Source: Deinococcus aquaedulcis (GTDB taxonomy: Bacteria; Deinococcota; Deinococci; Deinococcales; Deinococcaceae). Taken from it: 64,000 nt of DNA. Of this stretch, positions 10,544-23,463 are shown piece by piece. Position 1 is the first letter of the stretch; the number at the start of each line of letters is the position of its first letter. The notes under the pieces are model-generated. The model saw nothing but the letters and a program-made list of their open reading frames with translations, was not told the DNA's origin and did not search any database. Position numbers and translations under genes: made by a program. The stretch spans positions 186,001 to 250,000 of the forward strand of contig NZ_JAHRBL010000003.1 of the NCBI RefSeq assembly GCF_019693445.1, in the 5' to 3' direction.

Positions 10544-11788
10544 TCAGCGCCGGGCCCGGGGGTCACCAGGGGCCACGGCGAACACGCCGCCCCAGGCCCG
10601 GTAACTGCTGCGAATCACGTCGGTGCGGCGCGTGCCCCCCGGCCACAGGACCTGCCGGACCACCTTGGCCTGTGCCCCAGGCGCAGGCATGTCCACGCGG
10701 CGCACCTCGTCCGGCGCCATCGCCGGGTCCACCATGTAGGTGGGGGCCGGCGCCGCCGCCACGCCACTGACCTGCACCGGCGCCAACTGCACCCGGCGAC
10801 CATCCGGGCGGGCGAACAGGTGAACAGAGAGCTGTTCCCGGGCCACATCCCACTCGGTCTGCACCAGGACCACGCTGCGAAAATCGTTGCGCCATCGCAG
10901 GTTCTTGCTGGGGGCATAGACGGCGGCGTCCTGCCCGGGGTCGCCGTAATAGCCCACCTGATACGAATGGGCGTGCCGCTCTGTAATAGGGACGCCCGAG
11001 CGCAGCGCGGCGCGGAAGACGGTGGTGCTCACCTGACAGAGCCCGCCGCCGTCCTCCAGCGCCAGGGTCCGCCCCGTGACCACGTAGCCGGGCCTGAAGC
11101 CAGTACGGGCGGCCACCAGCCCCACCAGGGCATTGAAATTGAAGGTGGCGCCCGCCGCAAGCCACGTTCCCTGCAGGCGCGCGGCACCCACACGGATGTT
11201 GTGCACCCGGAACTCCGGGCTGCCCGCAAAGGAGGATGTGCCGGTGGCGACATGCTGCAGGCCCTGCGCCTGTGCCCAGCGCACGCTGCGCGCTGGGGCC
11301 CGCAACTTGACCGGCAGGCGCGCGCCATCCTGCCCCGCCCGCAGGGCATCCAGCACCGCTCCATCGGCCGCTCGGCGGTCCAGCGTCCAGCCGGTGACGG
11401 CCTCGCCCACCCACCCCTGCGCGGTCCGGCGAAAGCGAATGTCACGGGGCACCCGCGCCTCTATACGGGCATAGGCGCGGTCCAGGGCCTGTCTCAGGCC
11501 GGTTAGGTTGCCCCCCTGCCGGGCGGCCATCACGTCCTGGGCGCGTAGCGGCAGGGTAACTGAGCGGTGCAGCAGTGGCCGCTGCAGCTGAGGGCCAACC
11601 AGCTGGGGCTCAGGCACACTCCAGCGCAGGGTGAGGGTGGCCGGCGCGGCCGGGCGGGACGCGGCAGCCACCTGAACCGGGACGGGCGGGTTCGGTTCCG
11701 CCCGGGGTGGTGCCGGCGGGGCCAGCAGGCTCCCCAGCACCACGCCGCCCAGGGCCAGCAATGAGACAACGTGCACAACAGGCTTCAT
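10544..11788 (-). CDS. VanW family exported protein
   Basis: 414 residues. An N-terminal hydrophobic signal/anchor (VVHVVSLLALGGVVLGSLLA) is followed by a YoaR-like region and the VanW domain, with its hallmark GGGLCQVSTTVFRAAL preceded by ATFNFNALVG. A short beta-rich tail (KVVRQVLWPGGTRRTDVI) resembles a G5-type end. VanW proteins are envelope proteins of uncertain biochemical role, first seen in vancomycin resistance clusters; no van genes are nearby. ATG 11788 is preferred over upstream starts because the signal begins there and GGTGA precedes it. Confidence 0.85.
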   Translation of the reverse strand: MKPVVHVVSLLALGGVVLGSLLAPPAPPRAEPNPPVPVQVAAASRPAAPATLTLRWSVPEPQLVGPQLQRPLLHRSVTLPLRAQDVMAARQGGNLTGLRQALDRAYARIEARVPRDIRFRRTAQGWVGEAVTGWTLDRRAADGAVLDALRAGQDGARLPVKLRAPARSVRWAQAQGLQHVATGTSSFAGSPEFRVHNIRVGAARLQGTWLAAGATFNFNALVGLVAARTGFRPGYVVTGRTLALEDGGGLCQVSTTVFRAALRSGVPITERHAHSYQVGYYGDPGQDAAVYAPSKNLRWRNDFRSVVLVQTEWDVAREQLSVHLFARPDGRRVQLAPVQVSGVAAAPAPTYMVDPAMAPDEVRRVDMPAPGAQAKVVRQVLWPGGTRRTDVIRSSYRAWGGVFAVAPGDPRARR

Positions 11789-11914
11789 GGGGGTCACCAG
11801 GGGGGTGGATGAGGGCGTGTGGACGGGACGGCGGGAGGCCACAGAACGCCTCACAGCGCGGCGGCCAGGAGCCCTGCCCCCAGCCGCCACGTCCCAATCC
11901 AGGGCCTGTGCCGC

Positions 11915-12394
11915 TCAGGGCATCAGAACCGTGTCCACCACATGAATGATGCCGTTGCTGGCGCGAATATCGGCGCGCGTCACGGTGGCGTCGTTGATCA
12001 TCACCATGTTGCCCGAGGTGCTGATGTTCAGGCTGGCGCCGTTGACTGTCTTGGCCGAGCTGAGGCCCGTCACCTGCGCGGCTGTCACGCGACCGGGCAC
12101 GACGTGGTACAGCAGCAGGGCCCGCAGGCGCTCGCGGTCATTGAGCAGGGCGTTCAGGTCTGCAGCGGGCACCTTGGCAAAGGCTGCGTTGGTGGGCGCA
12201 AAGACCGTGAAGGGCCCGGCGCTGTTCAGCGTGTCCACCAGCCCCGCCGCCTGAACCGCGCTGAGCAGCGTGCTGAAGTTGGGATCATTCGACACGATGG
12301 CGGCAATCGTATTGCCACGCGGCACAGCACTTCCCCCACCCGCCACAACCATTCCCGGCAACATCAACGCAACAAGCATGGCCAACTTCTTCAT
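11915..12394 (-). CDS. Secreted fasciclin (FAS1) domain protein
   Basis: 159 residues: a signal peptide (MKKLAMLVALMLPGMVVAGG) followed by one FAS1 domain with both conserved boxes, FTVFAPTNAAFAK and the H-box region LLLYHVVPGRV, ending with NGIIHVVDTVLMP. FAS1 proteins act in cell adhesion or matrix contacts. ATG 12394 has a textbook AAGGAGG upstream, unlike most neighbours. Its 5' region, shared with divergent era, carries two palindromes: AGAGGA-CGC-TCCTCT (12451-12465) and TTGATATCAA (12469-12478). Confidence 0.92.
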   Translation of the reverse strand: MKKLAMLVALMLPGMVVAGGGSAVPRGNTIAAIVSNDPNFSTLLSAVQAAGLVDTLNSAGPFTVFAPTNAAFAKVPAADLNALLNDRERLRALLLYHVVPGRVTAAQVTGLSSAKTVNGASLNISTSGNMVMINDATVTRADIRASNGIIHVVDTVLMP

Positions 12395-12608
12395 AGGAAG
12401 CCTCCTTAAAGAAACCTGCGTTTTTAAATGACAGACCGCATCTGAACCACAGAGGACGCTCCTCTTGGTTGATATCAAACTAAATGCCAAGCAGGACTCA
12501 TACGGTACCAGCGCGCACAAAGAGAAATTGACTGTTCTTTAAATGGAGTGTGCGGCTACAGTTCGGCGCTCACGGTCAGGTGGGGCCCAAAAGTGAGACA
12601 ATTGGTCT

Positions 12609-13532
12609 GTGATGACGGACCCCTCCCTGACCTCCGGCGAGCAAACCCACTCTGGCTTCGTGGCCATCGTGGGCAAGCCCAACGTCGGCAAAAGCACCCT
12701 GCTCAACGCCTTTCTGGGCACCAAGGTGGCCCCCACCAGTCCCCGGCCCCAGACCACCCGCCGGGGCGTGCGCGGCATTCACACCAGTGGCGAGCGCCAG
12801 ATCGTGTTCGTGGACACGCCGGGCCTTCACAAGCCCAAAGACGCCCTGGGCAAGTACATGAACCACGAGGTGCACTCCGCCCTGGCCGATGTGGACGCCG
12901 TGGTCTGGGTGGTGGACCTGCGTCACCCCCCCACCGACGAGGACCAGTTGGTGGCGCGGCAGGTGCGCGACCTGCCCAAGCCCCTGTTTCTGGTGGGCAA
13001 CAAGACCGACGCCGCCAAATACCCCGACGAAGCCATGAAGCTCTACCGCGCGCTGCTGGAGGGCCGGGACGCCGAAACCAGCGAAACCATGCTGAGCGCC
13101 CAGAACAACCCGAACGCCGTGGCCACCCTGCGCGAGCAGCTGCTGGACGTGCTGCCCGAAAACCCCTTCTTCTTCCCGCAGGGGGCCGCCAGCGACCAGA
13201 GCCGCGAGATGTGGGCCGCCGAGATCATCCGCGAAGAGGCCATGAAAAAGCTGCGCGACGAACTGCCCTACGCGGTGGCCACCCGGGTCAACCGCTGGAC
13301 CGAACGTGAGGACGGCCTGCAGCGCATTGAGGGCGAGATCGTGGTGGAGAAGAATGCCCACAAGGGCATGGTGATCGGCGCGGGCGGCAAGCAGCTGCGC
13401 GAGATTGGCCAGGCGGCGAGGAAGCAGCTGGAGGTCTTCCTGAGCCGCAAGGTGTTCCTGGGCCTGGAAGTGATCGTGATTCCCGGCTGGCGCGAGGACG
13501 AAGAAGCCCTGCGCGAACTGGGCTACGAGTAA
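12609..13532 (+). CDS. era: GTPase Era
   Basis: 307 residues from GTG 12609, or 306 from the adjacent ATG. Era is an essential GTPase that binds 16S rRNA 3' ends during 30S assembly. G1 is [10 protein letters not shown]3 is DTPG, and G4 is NKTD; the C-terminal KH RNA-binding domain contains [16 protein letters not shown]. Length and domain order are normal. GACAAT lies six bases before the GTG and no ribosome binding site is seen, so the message may be leaderless. A strong terminator follows at 13572. Confidence 0.95.
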   Translation: MMTDPSLTSGEQTHSGFVAIVGKPNVGKSTLLNAFLGTKVAPTSPRPQTTRRGVRGIHTSGERQIVFVDTPGLHKPKDALGKYMNHEVHSALADVDAVVWVVDLRHPPTDEDQLVARQVRDLPKPLFLVGNKTDAAKYPDEAMKLYRALLEGRDAETSETMLSAQNNPNAVATLREQLLDVLPENPFFFPQGAASDQSREMWAAEIIREEAMKKLRDELPYAVATRVNRWTEREDGLQRIEGEIVVEKNAHKGMVIGAGGKQLREIGQAARKQLEVFLSRKVFLGLEVIVIPGWREDEEALRELGYE

Positions 13533-13571
13533 GAGGCTGTGGGCTTTGGGCCATGAGCCCTGAGGTCAAAG

Positions 13572-13600
13572 AAAGCGCCCCACTGTCGGGGCGCTTTTTT
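13572..13600 (+). terminator. Terminator after era
   Basis: AAAGCGCCCC (13572-13581), loop ACTGTC, GGGGCGCTTT (13588-13597) and further T residues: a classical intrinsic terminator 40 bases after the era stop. It can also serve the convergent NUDIX operon. Confidence 0.9.
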
Positions 13601-13641
13601 CTGTCCGTGTTTGGTCGAGGGGCTGGCACTCGACTTTCTTT

Positions 13642-15037
<1,396 letters not shown>

Positions 15038-15236
15038 GGCCGTCAGCATACTGGCGGGATGTTCAAGCTTTCGCTCTCCCAGACCATGCGCGGCGGAGCA
15101 GCGTAATGTTGGGGGGAGCCACCGTCAATCCGGCGGCAGACTTGTATCGTGGCCGCCGGCGGCCTTCCAGACACGCGCTTGTGTTCTCAACGGCTTCTGG
15201 ACCATGCTAAAGCGGTTGACAAAAGAACCCCTCACC

Positions 15237-15274
15237 CCTCGCTGCGCGAGGCCCTCTCCCACGAGGGGAGAGGG
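15237..15274. repeat. GC-rich double stem-loop in a gene-poor stretch
   Basis: Two hairpins lie back to back: CCTCG/CGAGG (15237-15251) and CCCTCTCCC/GGGAGAGGG (15252-15274, loop ACGAG). The motif resembles short palindromic repeats common in many genomes. The surrounding 15038-15458 holds no convincing gene; TTGACA at 15216 has no matching -10 box. Confidence 0.6.
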
Positions 15275-15458
15275 TCAAGAACCAACATCTTCTTTATGTC
15301 AACTGCTCTAACGTTCCTGGACCCGCTGGCCGTCTGTTCTACCAGCGCCATTCATGCTGGGCAAGCTCTCCTTCTTCAGTGGCCCGGCCATCCGGCTCAG
15401 CCGCCGCTCCGCCAGAAGACCGACGTATCTTGAGGTGTCCACCCCGCAGCATGGGCGC

Positions 15459-16355
15459 ATGTCGGCCTTCTCTCCCCTGTTCAGCGCGGGCCCGCCTGTG
15501 TGGAATGTGGCGCGTCCAGCCGAACTGGGACCGCTGGACCCCGCACCACCCGATGTACAGGGCAACCTTGCCGCCCTGCGCGGCGCCTTGGCCGGAGTCC
15601 TGACAGCAGCGAGCGGGCACGATCTGGTCTTTGTGGGCCGCTCGCCCGAACCGCTGCGGGCCTATCTGGGCGGGCTACTGGCCGGGGTGGCGGTGCCCTG
15701 GGACACACGGGGCCTGAATGTCTCGCTGCTGCATACCGAACTGGACGCCGCCCAGCAGGTCGCCCTGCGGCCTCTGCTGGGGGCGGCCGGCCTGAATCCA
15801 TGGGTCCTGGCACAGCAGGATCGCCGCGTGGCCCTGGTGGATGTGGTGGCCTCGGGGGGCACCTTTGCTGAACTGCATGGCGCGCTACGGGTCTGGGGCA
15901 CGGCACAGGGGCTGCCCACGCAGAGCGTGGTGCGGCGTGTCCGGCTGCTGGGGTTGGAATGCTCTGGGCCGGCCCGCCCGGGCGCCGCACACTGGTCGAA
16001 TCAGTCGGGCCTGCGTGGATTACAGACCCGCAGCATCCTGACCGATCCAGCGCTGTGGCGGTGGCTGGCGTGGTACGAATCGGTCAAGGTGGCCCCGCGC
16101 TGGCCCCCAGACGCCTGGAGCACCGCGCCTGACTACCTGCCCGAACGCACTGCAGAGCGCCTTCAGGCCCTGGCACAGGCCCGCGCACTTTATGTGCTGG
16201 GCACACAACACACCGAACGCGAGGCCATGGTGGCGGCCCTGAACCGCGCCGGGGGGCAACACGTCCAGGCCATTCGTGCCCTGGTGCAGGTGTGGCGCAG
16301 CACCCGCCAGCGACCGGTACGGCGCCGCCATGGACGCCTGCCCTCGCCCCGTTAG
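15459..16355 (+). CDS. Phosphoribosyltransferase-like protein of unknown function
   Basis: 298 residues from ATG 15459; an upstream in-frame ATG at 15354 is possible. The central motif RRVALVDVVASGGTFAEL resembles the PRPP-binding loop of type I phosphoribosyltransferases (VVDDVxxTGxT), and GHDLVFVGRSPEPLRAYLGG may be an associated nucleotide-binding segment. One acidic residue of the usual loop is replaced by Val, so activity is uncertain. It is a lone gene with no ribosome binding site and no informative neighbours. Confidence 0.6.
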   Translation: MSAFSPLFSAGPPVWNVARPAELGPLDPAPPDVQGNLAALRGALAGVLTAASGHDLVFVGRSPEPLRAYLGGLLAGVAVPWDTRGLNVSLLHTELDAAQQVALRPLLGAAGLNPWVLAQQDRRVALVDVVASGGTFAELHGALRVWGTAQGLPTQSVVRRVRLLGLECSGPARPGAAHWSNQSGLRGLQTRSILTDPALWRWLAWYESVKVAPRWPPDAWSTAPDYLPERTAERLQALAQARALYVLGTQHTEREAMVAALNRAGGQHVQAIRALVQVWRSTRQRPVRRRHGRLPSPR

Positions 16356-16367
16356 AGCGCCAGCAGA

Positions 16368-16398
16368 AGGGGCGGCCCCAACTTGGAGGGCCGCCCCT
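16368..16398. terminator. Bidirectional hairpin between convergent genes
   Basis: AGGGGCGGCCC (16368-16378) and GGGCCGCCCCT (16388-16398) form a perfect 11-bp stem with a nine-base loop. It lies between the phosphoribosyltransferase-like gene (stop 16355) and the convergent DUF4384 gene (stop 16408). No strong T tract follows. Confidence 0.65.
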
Positions 16399-16407
16399 GG
16401 GACTTGG

Positions 16408-16899
16408 TTAGCGAATGTACAGGTAGGTTTCCTGCACGTCGCGGTCAGCGGCGTTGTAGGGCTGCAGGTAGGCGTCGCTCTCGGCGTTCCAGCGGCCATT
16501 GTCGTAGGTGCCGCGCAGCACAAGGTCGGTGGTGGGGCGCACGCGGGTAAAGATGGCGCGGATGCGCTGCAGACCACGGGGCTCGGCCACGTTGAAGGTC
16601 ACGCCGTCGCTGGCCCGGGGGAAGGTGGTGGTGCCCGCCTGCACATAGGCGTTGCGCACCAGCACGCTGGCATTGCCGTTGCTCTGCAGGGCCAGCAGGG
16701 TCACGTACCCGGGGGCGCGGGTGGAAATGCTCACACGCACGGCCTCGCCCACCGCGTAGGTGCTGCCCTCGCCCCGGTCCGGGCGCAGGCTGGTGATCAG
16801 GTTGCTGCCCGAGCCTTGCAGGCCCACGTTGGGGCGAACGGTGACGGTACAGGCGCTGAGGCCAAGGGCCAGCGAGCCGAGCAGAAATGCAGTGCGCAT
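16408..16899 (-). CDS. DUF4384 lipoprotein
   Basis: 163 residues. MRTAFLLGSLALGLSAC is a lipoprotein signal. The mature part fits DUF4384: TYAVGEAVRVSISTRAPGYVTLLALQSNGNASVLVRN and a C-terminal TYLYIR. DUF4384 domains occur in envelope proteins and fused to kinases or proteases; the role is unknown. ATG 16899 is chosen since TATGCT lies seven bases upstream and the signal starts there. Confidence 0.82.
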   Translation of the reverse strand: MRTAFLLGSLALGLSACTVTVRPNVGLQGSGSNLITSLRPDRGEGSTYAVGEAVRVSISTRAPGYVTLLALQSNGNASVLVRNAYVQAGTTTFPRASDGVTFNVAEPRGLQRIRAIFTRVRPTTDLVLRGTYDNGRWNAESDAYLQPYNAADRDVQETYLYIR

Positions 16900-17051
16900 A
16901 ACAAACAGCATAGGGAGCGGACCTGACGGAAAGCTGAGGCCCGGCTCAGGGCCGCCTGCGGCTTGCCAGTCGGCCAAGCACCCAGGCGCCCCCGCCGCCA
17001 CAATGTGGGACAGGAAAAGACCGTGCTGGGCTACGCGGCGTAGCATGAACC

Positions 17052-18878
<1,827 letters not shown>

Positions 18879-18902
18879 GGTCGCAGGGGCAGGGCCTGGC
18901 CC

Positions 18903-19922
18903 TTAAGGGGTGGGAGCTGGAGCGCTGTCTGCGAGGCGGAATGACCAGTGCTGGTAACCATTGGCCCGGTTGCTGGGGGTGACCGTCAGGGCGCTGACCG
19001 AACCCGTCAGGCTGCCGCCCCCGGTGAAGGTGTCGAAATTGCGTGGGCCGCTCTGCGCCCGGCTGGCTTTCCAGCGCACCTGCGGGTTATTTGCGTCGCA
19101 GGGGGCCAGGATCACGCGCGCACCCGGACCCTGCGACGCGAACAGCGACCAGCTCAGGCACTGGAGATTCTCGCGGTTGCGCAGCATGAAGACTTCCTTG
19201 TACTGGTCTGTTCCTGGCAGGAACAGGCGCTCCCACTGCTGCAGGCGGTTGGCCACGTTGCAGGTGGCCATCACCGGGGGCTGCCCAGGGACCGTGCTGT
19301 CAATGCACTTGCCGGTGGGTTCGTTGCGCGTCAGCAGGTAGCGGATGGGCGGGGGCGGGCTGGGTTCAGCCGGGCCCTCTTCCGGCGGTTGGGGCAGCTG
19401 CTCCAGGGTGATCTCCAGCAGCGGGTTCTGGGCCACCTGGAAGTACCGCTCGCCGCCCAGCCGCACAGCACCGTAAAACACTTCGGCGGCCAGCAGGCAC
19501 TTCGCCTTGTCAATCGGATTAAAGGCATTGCAGATCACGCGCATGTGTTCCAGCATCTGATCGTCAATGATCTTGCGGTAGTTTTCGTTGTGCAGCCCTG
19601 GATAGAACTTCACGTTGCGGTACCCGAAATCATGCTGTACGCAGGCCGGATGGAAGACGAGGCTCCATACCGTCGGCAGGGGCGAGCTGCACCCGTCTGC
19701 GGTCCAGTCGAACAGCGGAAAGGCCGCCTTGAGGGCCGGAAGATCGGCCGTAAAGGTGTTGGAAACCACGATGGTGTTGTAGGTGTTCTGTGGATAAGGG
19801 GCCGGCGGCGCCGCCTGAGTTTCAAGCGGCTGAAGACCCGAGGGGGGGGTGGCCGTGCCGCAGGCCGCCAGGGTCAGCAGCAGGGTGAGCGGGAGAATGG
19901 GCAAGGGAGAACGGGTCTTCAT
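18903..19922 (-). CDS. Lipoprotein with prokaryotic phospholipase A2 domain and ricin-like C-terminal region
   Basis: 339 residues. The signal ILPLTLLLTLAAC is a lipobox. Residues about 60-165 match prokaryotic secreted phospholipase A2: DGCSSP near the start of the domain and the catalytic PACVQHDFGYRN (His-Asp) helix. A proline-rich linker (PPEEGPAEPSPPPP) leads to a beta-trefoil-like part with QW-type elements (NRLQQWERL, NLQCLSWSLF). Likely cleaves phospholipids outside the cell, with a lectin-like module for targeting; the C-terminal assignment is less certain. ATG 19922 follows GAGGTTG. Confidence 0.8.
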   Translation of the reverse strand: MKTRSPLPILPLTLLLTLAACGTATPPSGLQPLETQAAPPAPYPQNTYNTIVVSNTFTADLPALKAAFPLFDWTADGCSSPLPTVWSLVFHPACVQHDFGYRNVKFYPGLHNENYRKIIDDQMLEHMRVICNAFNPIDKAKCLLAAEVFYGAVRLGGERYFQVAQNPLLEITLEQLPQPPEEGPAEPSPPPPIRYLLTRNEPTGKCIDSTVPGQPPVMATCNVANRLQQWERLFLPGTDQYKEVFMLRNRENLQCLSWSLFASQGPGARVILAPCDANNPQVRWKASRAQSGPRNFDTFTGGGSLTGSVSALTVTPSNRANGYQHWSFRLADSAPAPTP

Positions 19923-20101
19923 AGCAACCTCACTTCGAAGGCGAATCCGCCGTCTGCGGCTTCGGGAAGGAGACTAGGAGCCCGGCTGGGACAGTCCGGG
20001 AACAGGCGCCGGACAAGGCAGGAACAAAGCTGGTGCGCTGGGTTCCAGTACTGGAGCACGCCCCGGGACAGAGCGCCGCGTGAAGGCCGCTTCCTGAGGC
20101 G

Positions 20102-20220
20102 TTATACGGGTTTCCTCTGTTTCGCCGACATATGGGTCAAGAGCCGATGTGCCGGCTCCACGCCCGGAGGGCCCTGCTTCTCCTGCTCGCACCTGAATCG
20201 CTGGAACAAGCGCGCACCAA
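20102..20220 (-). repeat. Degenerate copy of the 21503-21632 intergenic element
   Basis: Read on the plus strand, this stretch shares with the reverse complement of 21503-21632 an ACGG..TCC..TCTGTTTCG block, CTCCACGCCCGGA and TCCTGCTCGC, in the same order, though with many changes. It therefore lies in opposite orientation to the intact copy. The rest of 19923-20302 shows no gene I can support. Confidence 0.55.
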
Positions 20221-20302
20221 CCACTTCACCGCAGGCTTTATGCCGTGGCATCGGCCAGCATTTCCCCTGCCGCCGTGGACCACTGTTCTAGCGGCGGCGG
20301 GT

Positions 20303-21487
<1,185 letters not shown>

Positions 21488-21502
21488 GACGATCACCTTA
21501 AT

Positions 21503-21632
21503 ACGGATTCCGATTGAGTCGTTTGCTGAAACGACTCAATTCGAGCGAAGCGAGCAGGAAAAAACGGGTTCCGGGCGTGGAGTTTGCCACTCGGTTCTCT
21601 CCCGAGTGGCAGACGAAACAGACGGAATCCGT
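21503..21632. repeat. MITE-like 130-bp element with terminal inverted repeats
   Basis: The ends are perfect inverted repeats, ACGGATTCCG (21503-21512) and CGGAATCCGT (21623-21632). Inside are two perfect hairpins: ATTGAGTCGTTT/AAACGACTCAAT (21513-21540, loop GCTG) and TGCCACTCGG/CCGAGTGGCA (21585-21611). No ORF. It sits between mscS and plsX. A degenerate inverted copy lies at 20102-20220. I see no clear target-site duplication. Confidence 0.75.
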
Positions 21633-21671
21633 TGGGGCGTGGCCCCTTGGTTTCATGAACGGAAACGAAAG

Positions 21672-21703
21672 GCGGCGCCAAGGGGATAACCTCCTGGCGC
21701 CGC
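21672..21703 (-). terminator. Hairpin after plsX
   Basis: GCGGCGCCA (21672-21680) pairs with TGGCGCCGC (21695-21703) across a 14-base loop, beginning 28 bases beyond the plsX stop. It has no clear U run on the minus strand. Confidence 0.5.
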
Positions 21704-21730
21704 TGACCCCTCCGGCCTGGGCCGCTCAGC

Positions 21731-22759
21731 TCAGGCGGGGGTCACCTGCGCCATGGCCGCGTCCAGGCGGGCAATCAGGTCGGCCTCGTGGGCGCGTTCG
21801 GCCCGCAGCAGGGCGTTTTTCACGGCGCGGGCATCGGCGCTGCCGTGGCCGATAAAGGCCAGGCCCCGCACGCCGATCAGCAGGCTGGCGCCGTAGGTGC
21901 TGGGGTCCATGCGCTCGGCCAGACCGCGCAGGGCCCCGCGCACCAGCAGGGCGCCCAGCTTGGCCTTTAGGGTGCTCGTCAGGGCCTCGCGCACCCAGCC
22001 GAACAGCACCTTGGCTTCGCCCTCGGCCAGTTTCAGCACCACGTTGCCGGTAAAACCGTCGGTCACCACGATGTCGGTGGTGTTCAGGAAGATGTCGCGG
22101 CCCTCCACGTTGCCGTGAAAGTGAAGGCCCTGGCCGTGCAGGGCCTTCAGAAGCGCGTGCGCTTCCAGAACCAGCGCGCTGCCCTTGTGGTCTTCCTCGC
22201 CAATGGACAGCAGGCCCACCGTGGGCGCCTCGCGGCCTTCCACCACGCGCAGGTACACGGTGGCCAGCTGCGCCCACTGGGCGTAGTAGCTGGCCTTCAC
22301 GTCGGCGTTGGCGCCCACGTCCAGCAGGGTGGTAAAGCCGCCCCTGGCCGGCAGGTGGGTGAGGATGGCGGGGCGCTCCACGCCGCGCACGCGTCCCAGT
22401 GTCAGCAGCGCCGAGGCCATCGTGGCACCGCTGTGCCCCATGCTGACCGCCGCGCAGGCCCGGCCTTCCTTGACCAGCCGGGTGGCCACGTTGATGCTGG
22501 CCCCGGTGCGGCGCCGCACATCGCTGGCGTGCTCGTCCATGCCGATCACGTCGCTGGCCTCCACAATGTCCAGCGGCAGGTTGGCGCTGCCGGGGTGCTT
22601 GCCCAGTTCGGCGTGCAGTTTTACGCGGTCACCCACCAGCAGCACGCTCACCCCGGCGCGCGCTGCCTGCACCGCGCCGTCCACCAGGGGCACGGGACCG
22701 TGGTCCCCCCCCATGGCGTCCAGCGCGACGGGCAGGCGGGCCGGAACTTTAGCGGTCAT
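21731..22759 (-). CDS. plsX: Phosphate acyltransferase PlsX
   Basis: 342 residues. PlsX converts acyl-ACP to acyl-phosphate for the PlsY step of phospholipid synthesis, at the membrane surface. Signatures include LPVALDAMGGDHGPVPLVDGA, MGHSGATMASALLTLGRV, RPAILTHLPA and TDGFTGNVVLKLAEG. The start is either ATG 22759 or GTG 22768; both lie inside the end of the NYN gene, so the two are transcribed and probably translated together. No fab gene is adjacent, although plsX often precedes fabH or fabD elsewhere. Confidence 0.95.
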   Translation of the reverse strand: MTAKVPARLPVALDAMGGDHGPVPLVDGAVQAARAGVSVLLVGDRVKLHAELGKHPGSANLPLDIVEASDVIGMDEHASDVRRRTGASINVATRLVKEGRACAAVSMGHSGATMASALLTLGRVRGVERPAILTHLPARGGFTTLLDVGANADVKASYYAQWAQLATVYLRVVEGREAPTVGLLSIGEEDHKGSALVLEAHALLKALHGQGLHFHGNVEGRDIFLNTTDIVVTDGFTGNVVLKLAEGEAKVLFGWVREALTSTLKAKLGALLVRGALRGLAERMDPSTYGASLLIGVRGLAFIGHGSADARAVKNALLRAERAHEADLIARLDAAMAQVTPA

Positions 22760-23327
22760 CGGGGTCACTCAGCGCCGCCGAGGCATAGAAGGGCCGGGGC
22801 TCGCTGCGCTGGGTGCTGGGCAGACGATAGCCGGGGCGCTCCACCTGCTCGCGGATGTCCTTGAAATCCACGTACTGGTCGGCGGCGTTGCGCAGCTCGT
22901 AGCTGGTCATCTCGGCAATGCAGGCCACCACCACGCGCTTGCCCCGGGCGCGCAGGGCCTCCACGGGGCGCTCGAAATCGCCGTCGCCGGTCAGCAGCAC
23001 GGCCGTGTCATAGCGGTCACTGGTCAGCAGCAGGTCCGTCACGATCTCAATGTCCAGGCTGGCGCGGCGCGACACCTCGCCGCTTTCATCAGACACTTCA
23101 CGCAGAGGACGGGTGCGCACGGTGTAGCCCATGTAGGTCAGGGCGTCGGTGAAGCGCTTTTGCTTGTCGTCCATGGGCACCGGCACGGCGGTGTAATAAA
23201 AGGCGTTGTGCAGCGTGCCCTGGGCCGCAAAGTAGTCCAGAATCTTGCGGTGGTCGAAGTTCCAGCCCAGGCGCTTGGCGGCGGCATACACGTTGGCGCC
23301 ATCAATAAAAAGTGCAATGCGTTCCAT
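22749..23327 (-). CDS. NYN (PIN-like) domain protein, LabA/DUF88 family
   Basis: 192 residues. MERIALFIDGANVY opens a NYN nuclease-like fold; SLDIEIVTDLLLTSDRYDTAVLLTGDGDFERPVEALRARGKRVVV supplies the other acidic residues (Asp near 99 and GDGDF). NYN proteins are metal-dependent ribonucleases or RNA-binding relatives; the cellular role here is unknown. GGAGA precedes ATG 23327 by nine bases. It overlaps the start of plsX, an unusual partner for a putative RNase. Confidence 0.87.
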   Translation of the reverse strand: MERIALFIDGANVYAAAKRLGWNFDHRKILDYFAAQGTLHNAFYYTAVPVPMDDKQKRFTDALTYMGYTVRTRPLREVSDESGEVSRRASLDIEIVTDLLLTSDRYDTAVLLTGDGDFERPVEALRARGKRVVVACIAEMTSYELRNAADQYVDFKDIREQVERPGYRLPSTQRSEPRPFYASAALSDPDDR

Positions 23328-23463
23328 TTATTCTGTTCTCCTGTGCAGCCAGGGCGCGGCTGTCCGGGCCCCTGCAGCGAACCCGGAGGCTCGCGGGCCC
23401 CAGGATACTTGATCGCCCCTTACGAGCTGGACCTCGCCCGTAGGCAGTGGGCCAGGGGACAGG

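Noticed and set aside
15216..15244. TTGACA as a promoter for the phosphoribosyltransferase-like gene
   Set aside because: No acceptable -10 hexamer at 16-18 bases, and a strong double hairpin follows immediately.
19974..20192. A 72-codon minus-strand frame between the phospholipase and mscS genes
   Set aside because: No ribosome binding site, no -10 box, low-complexity Pro/Ala/Arg content, and it overlaps a degenerate intergenic repeat.
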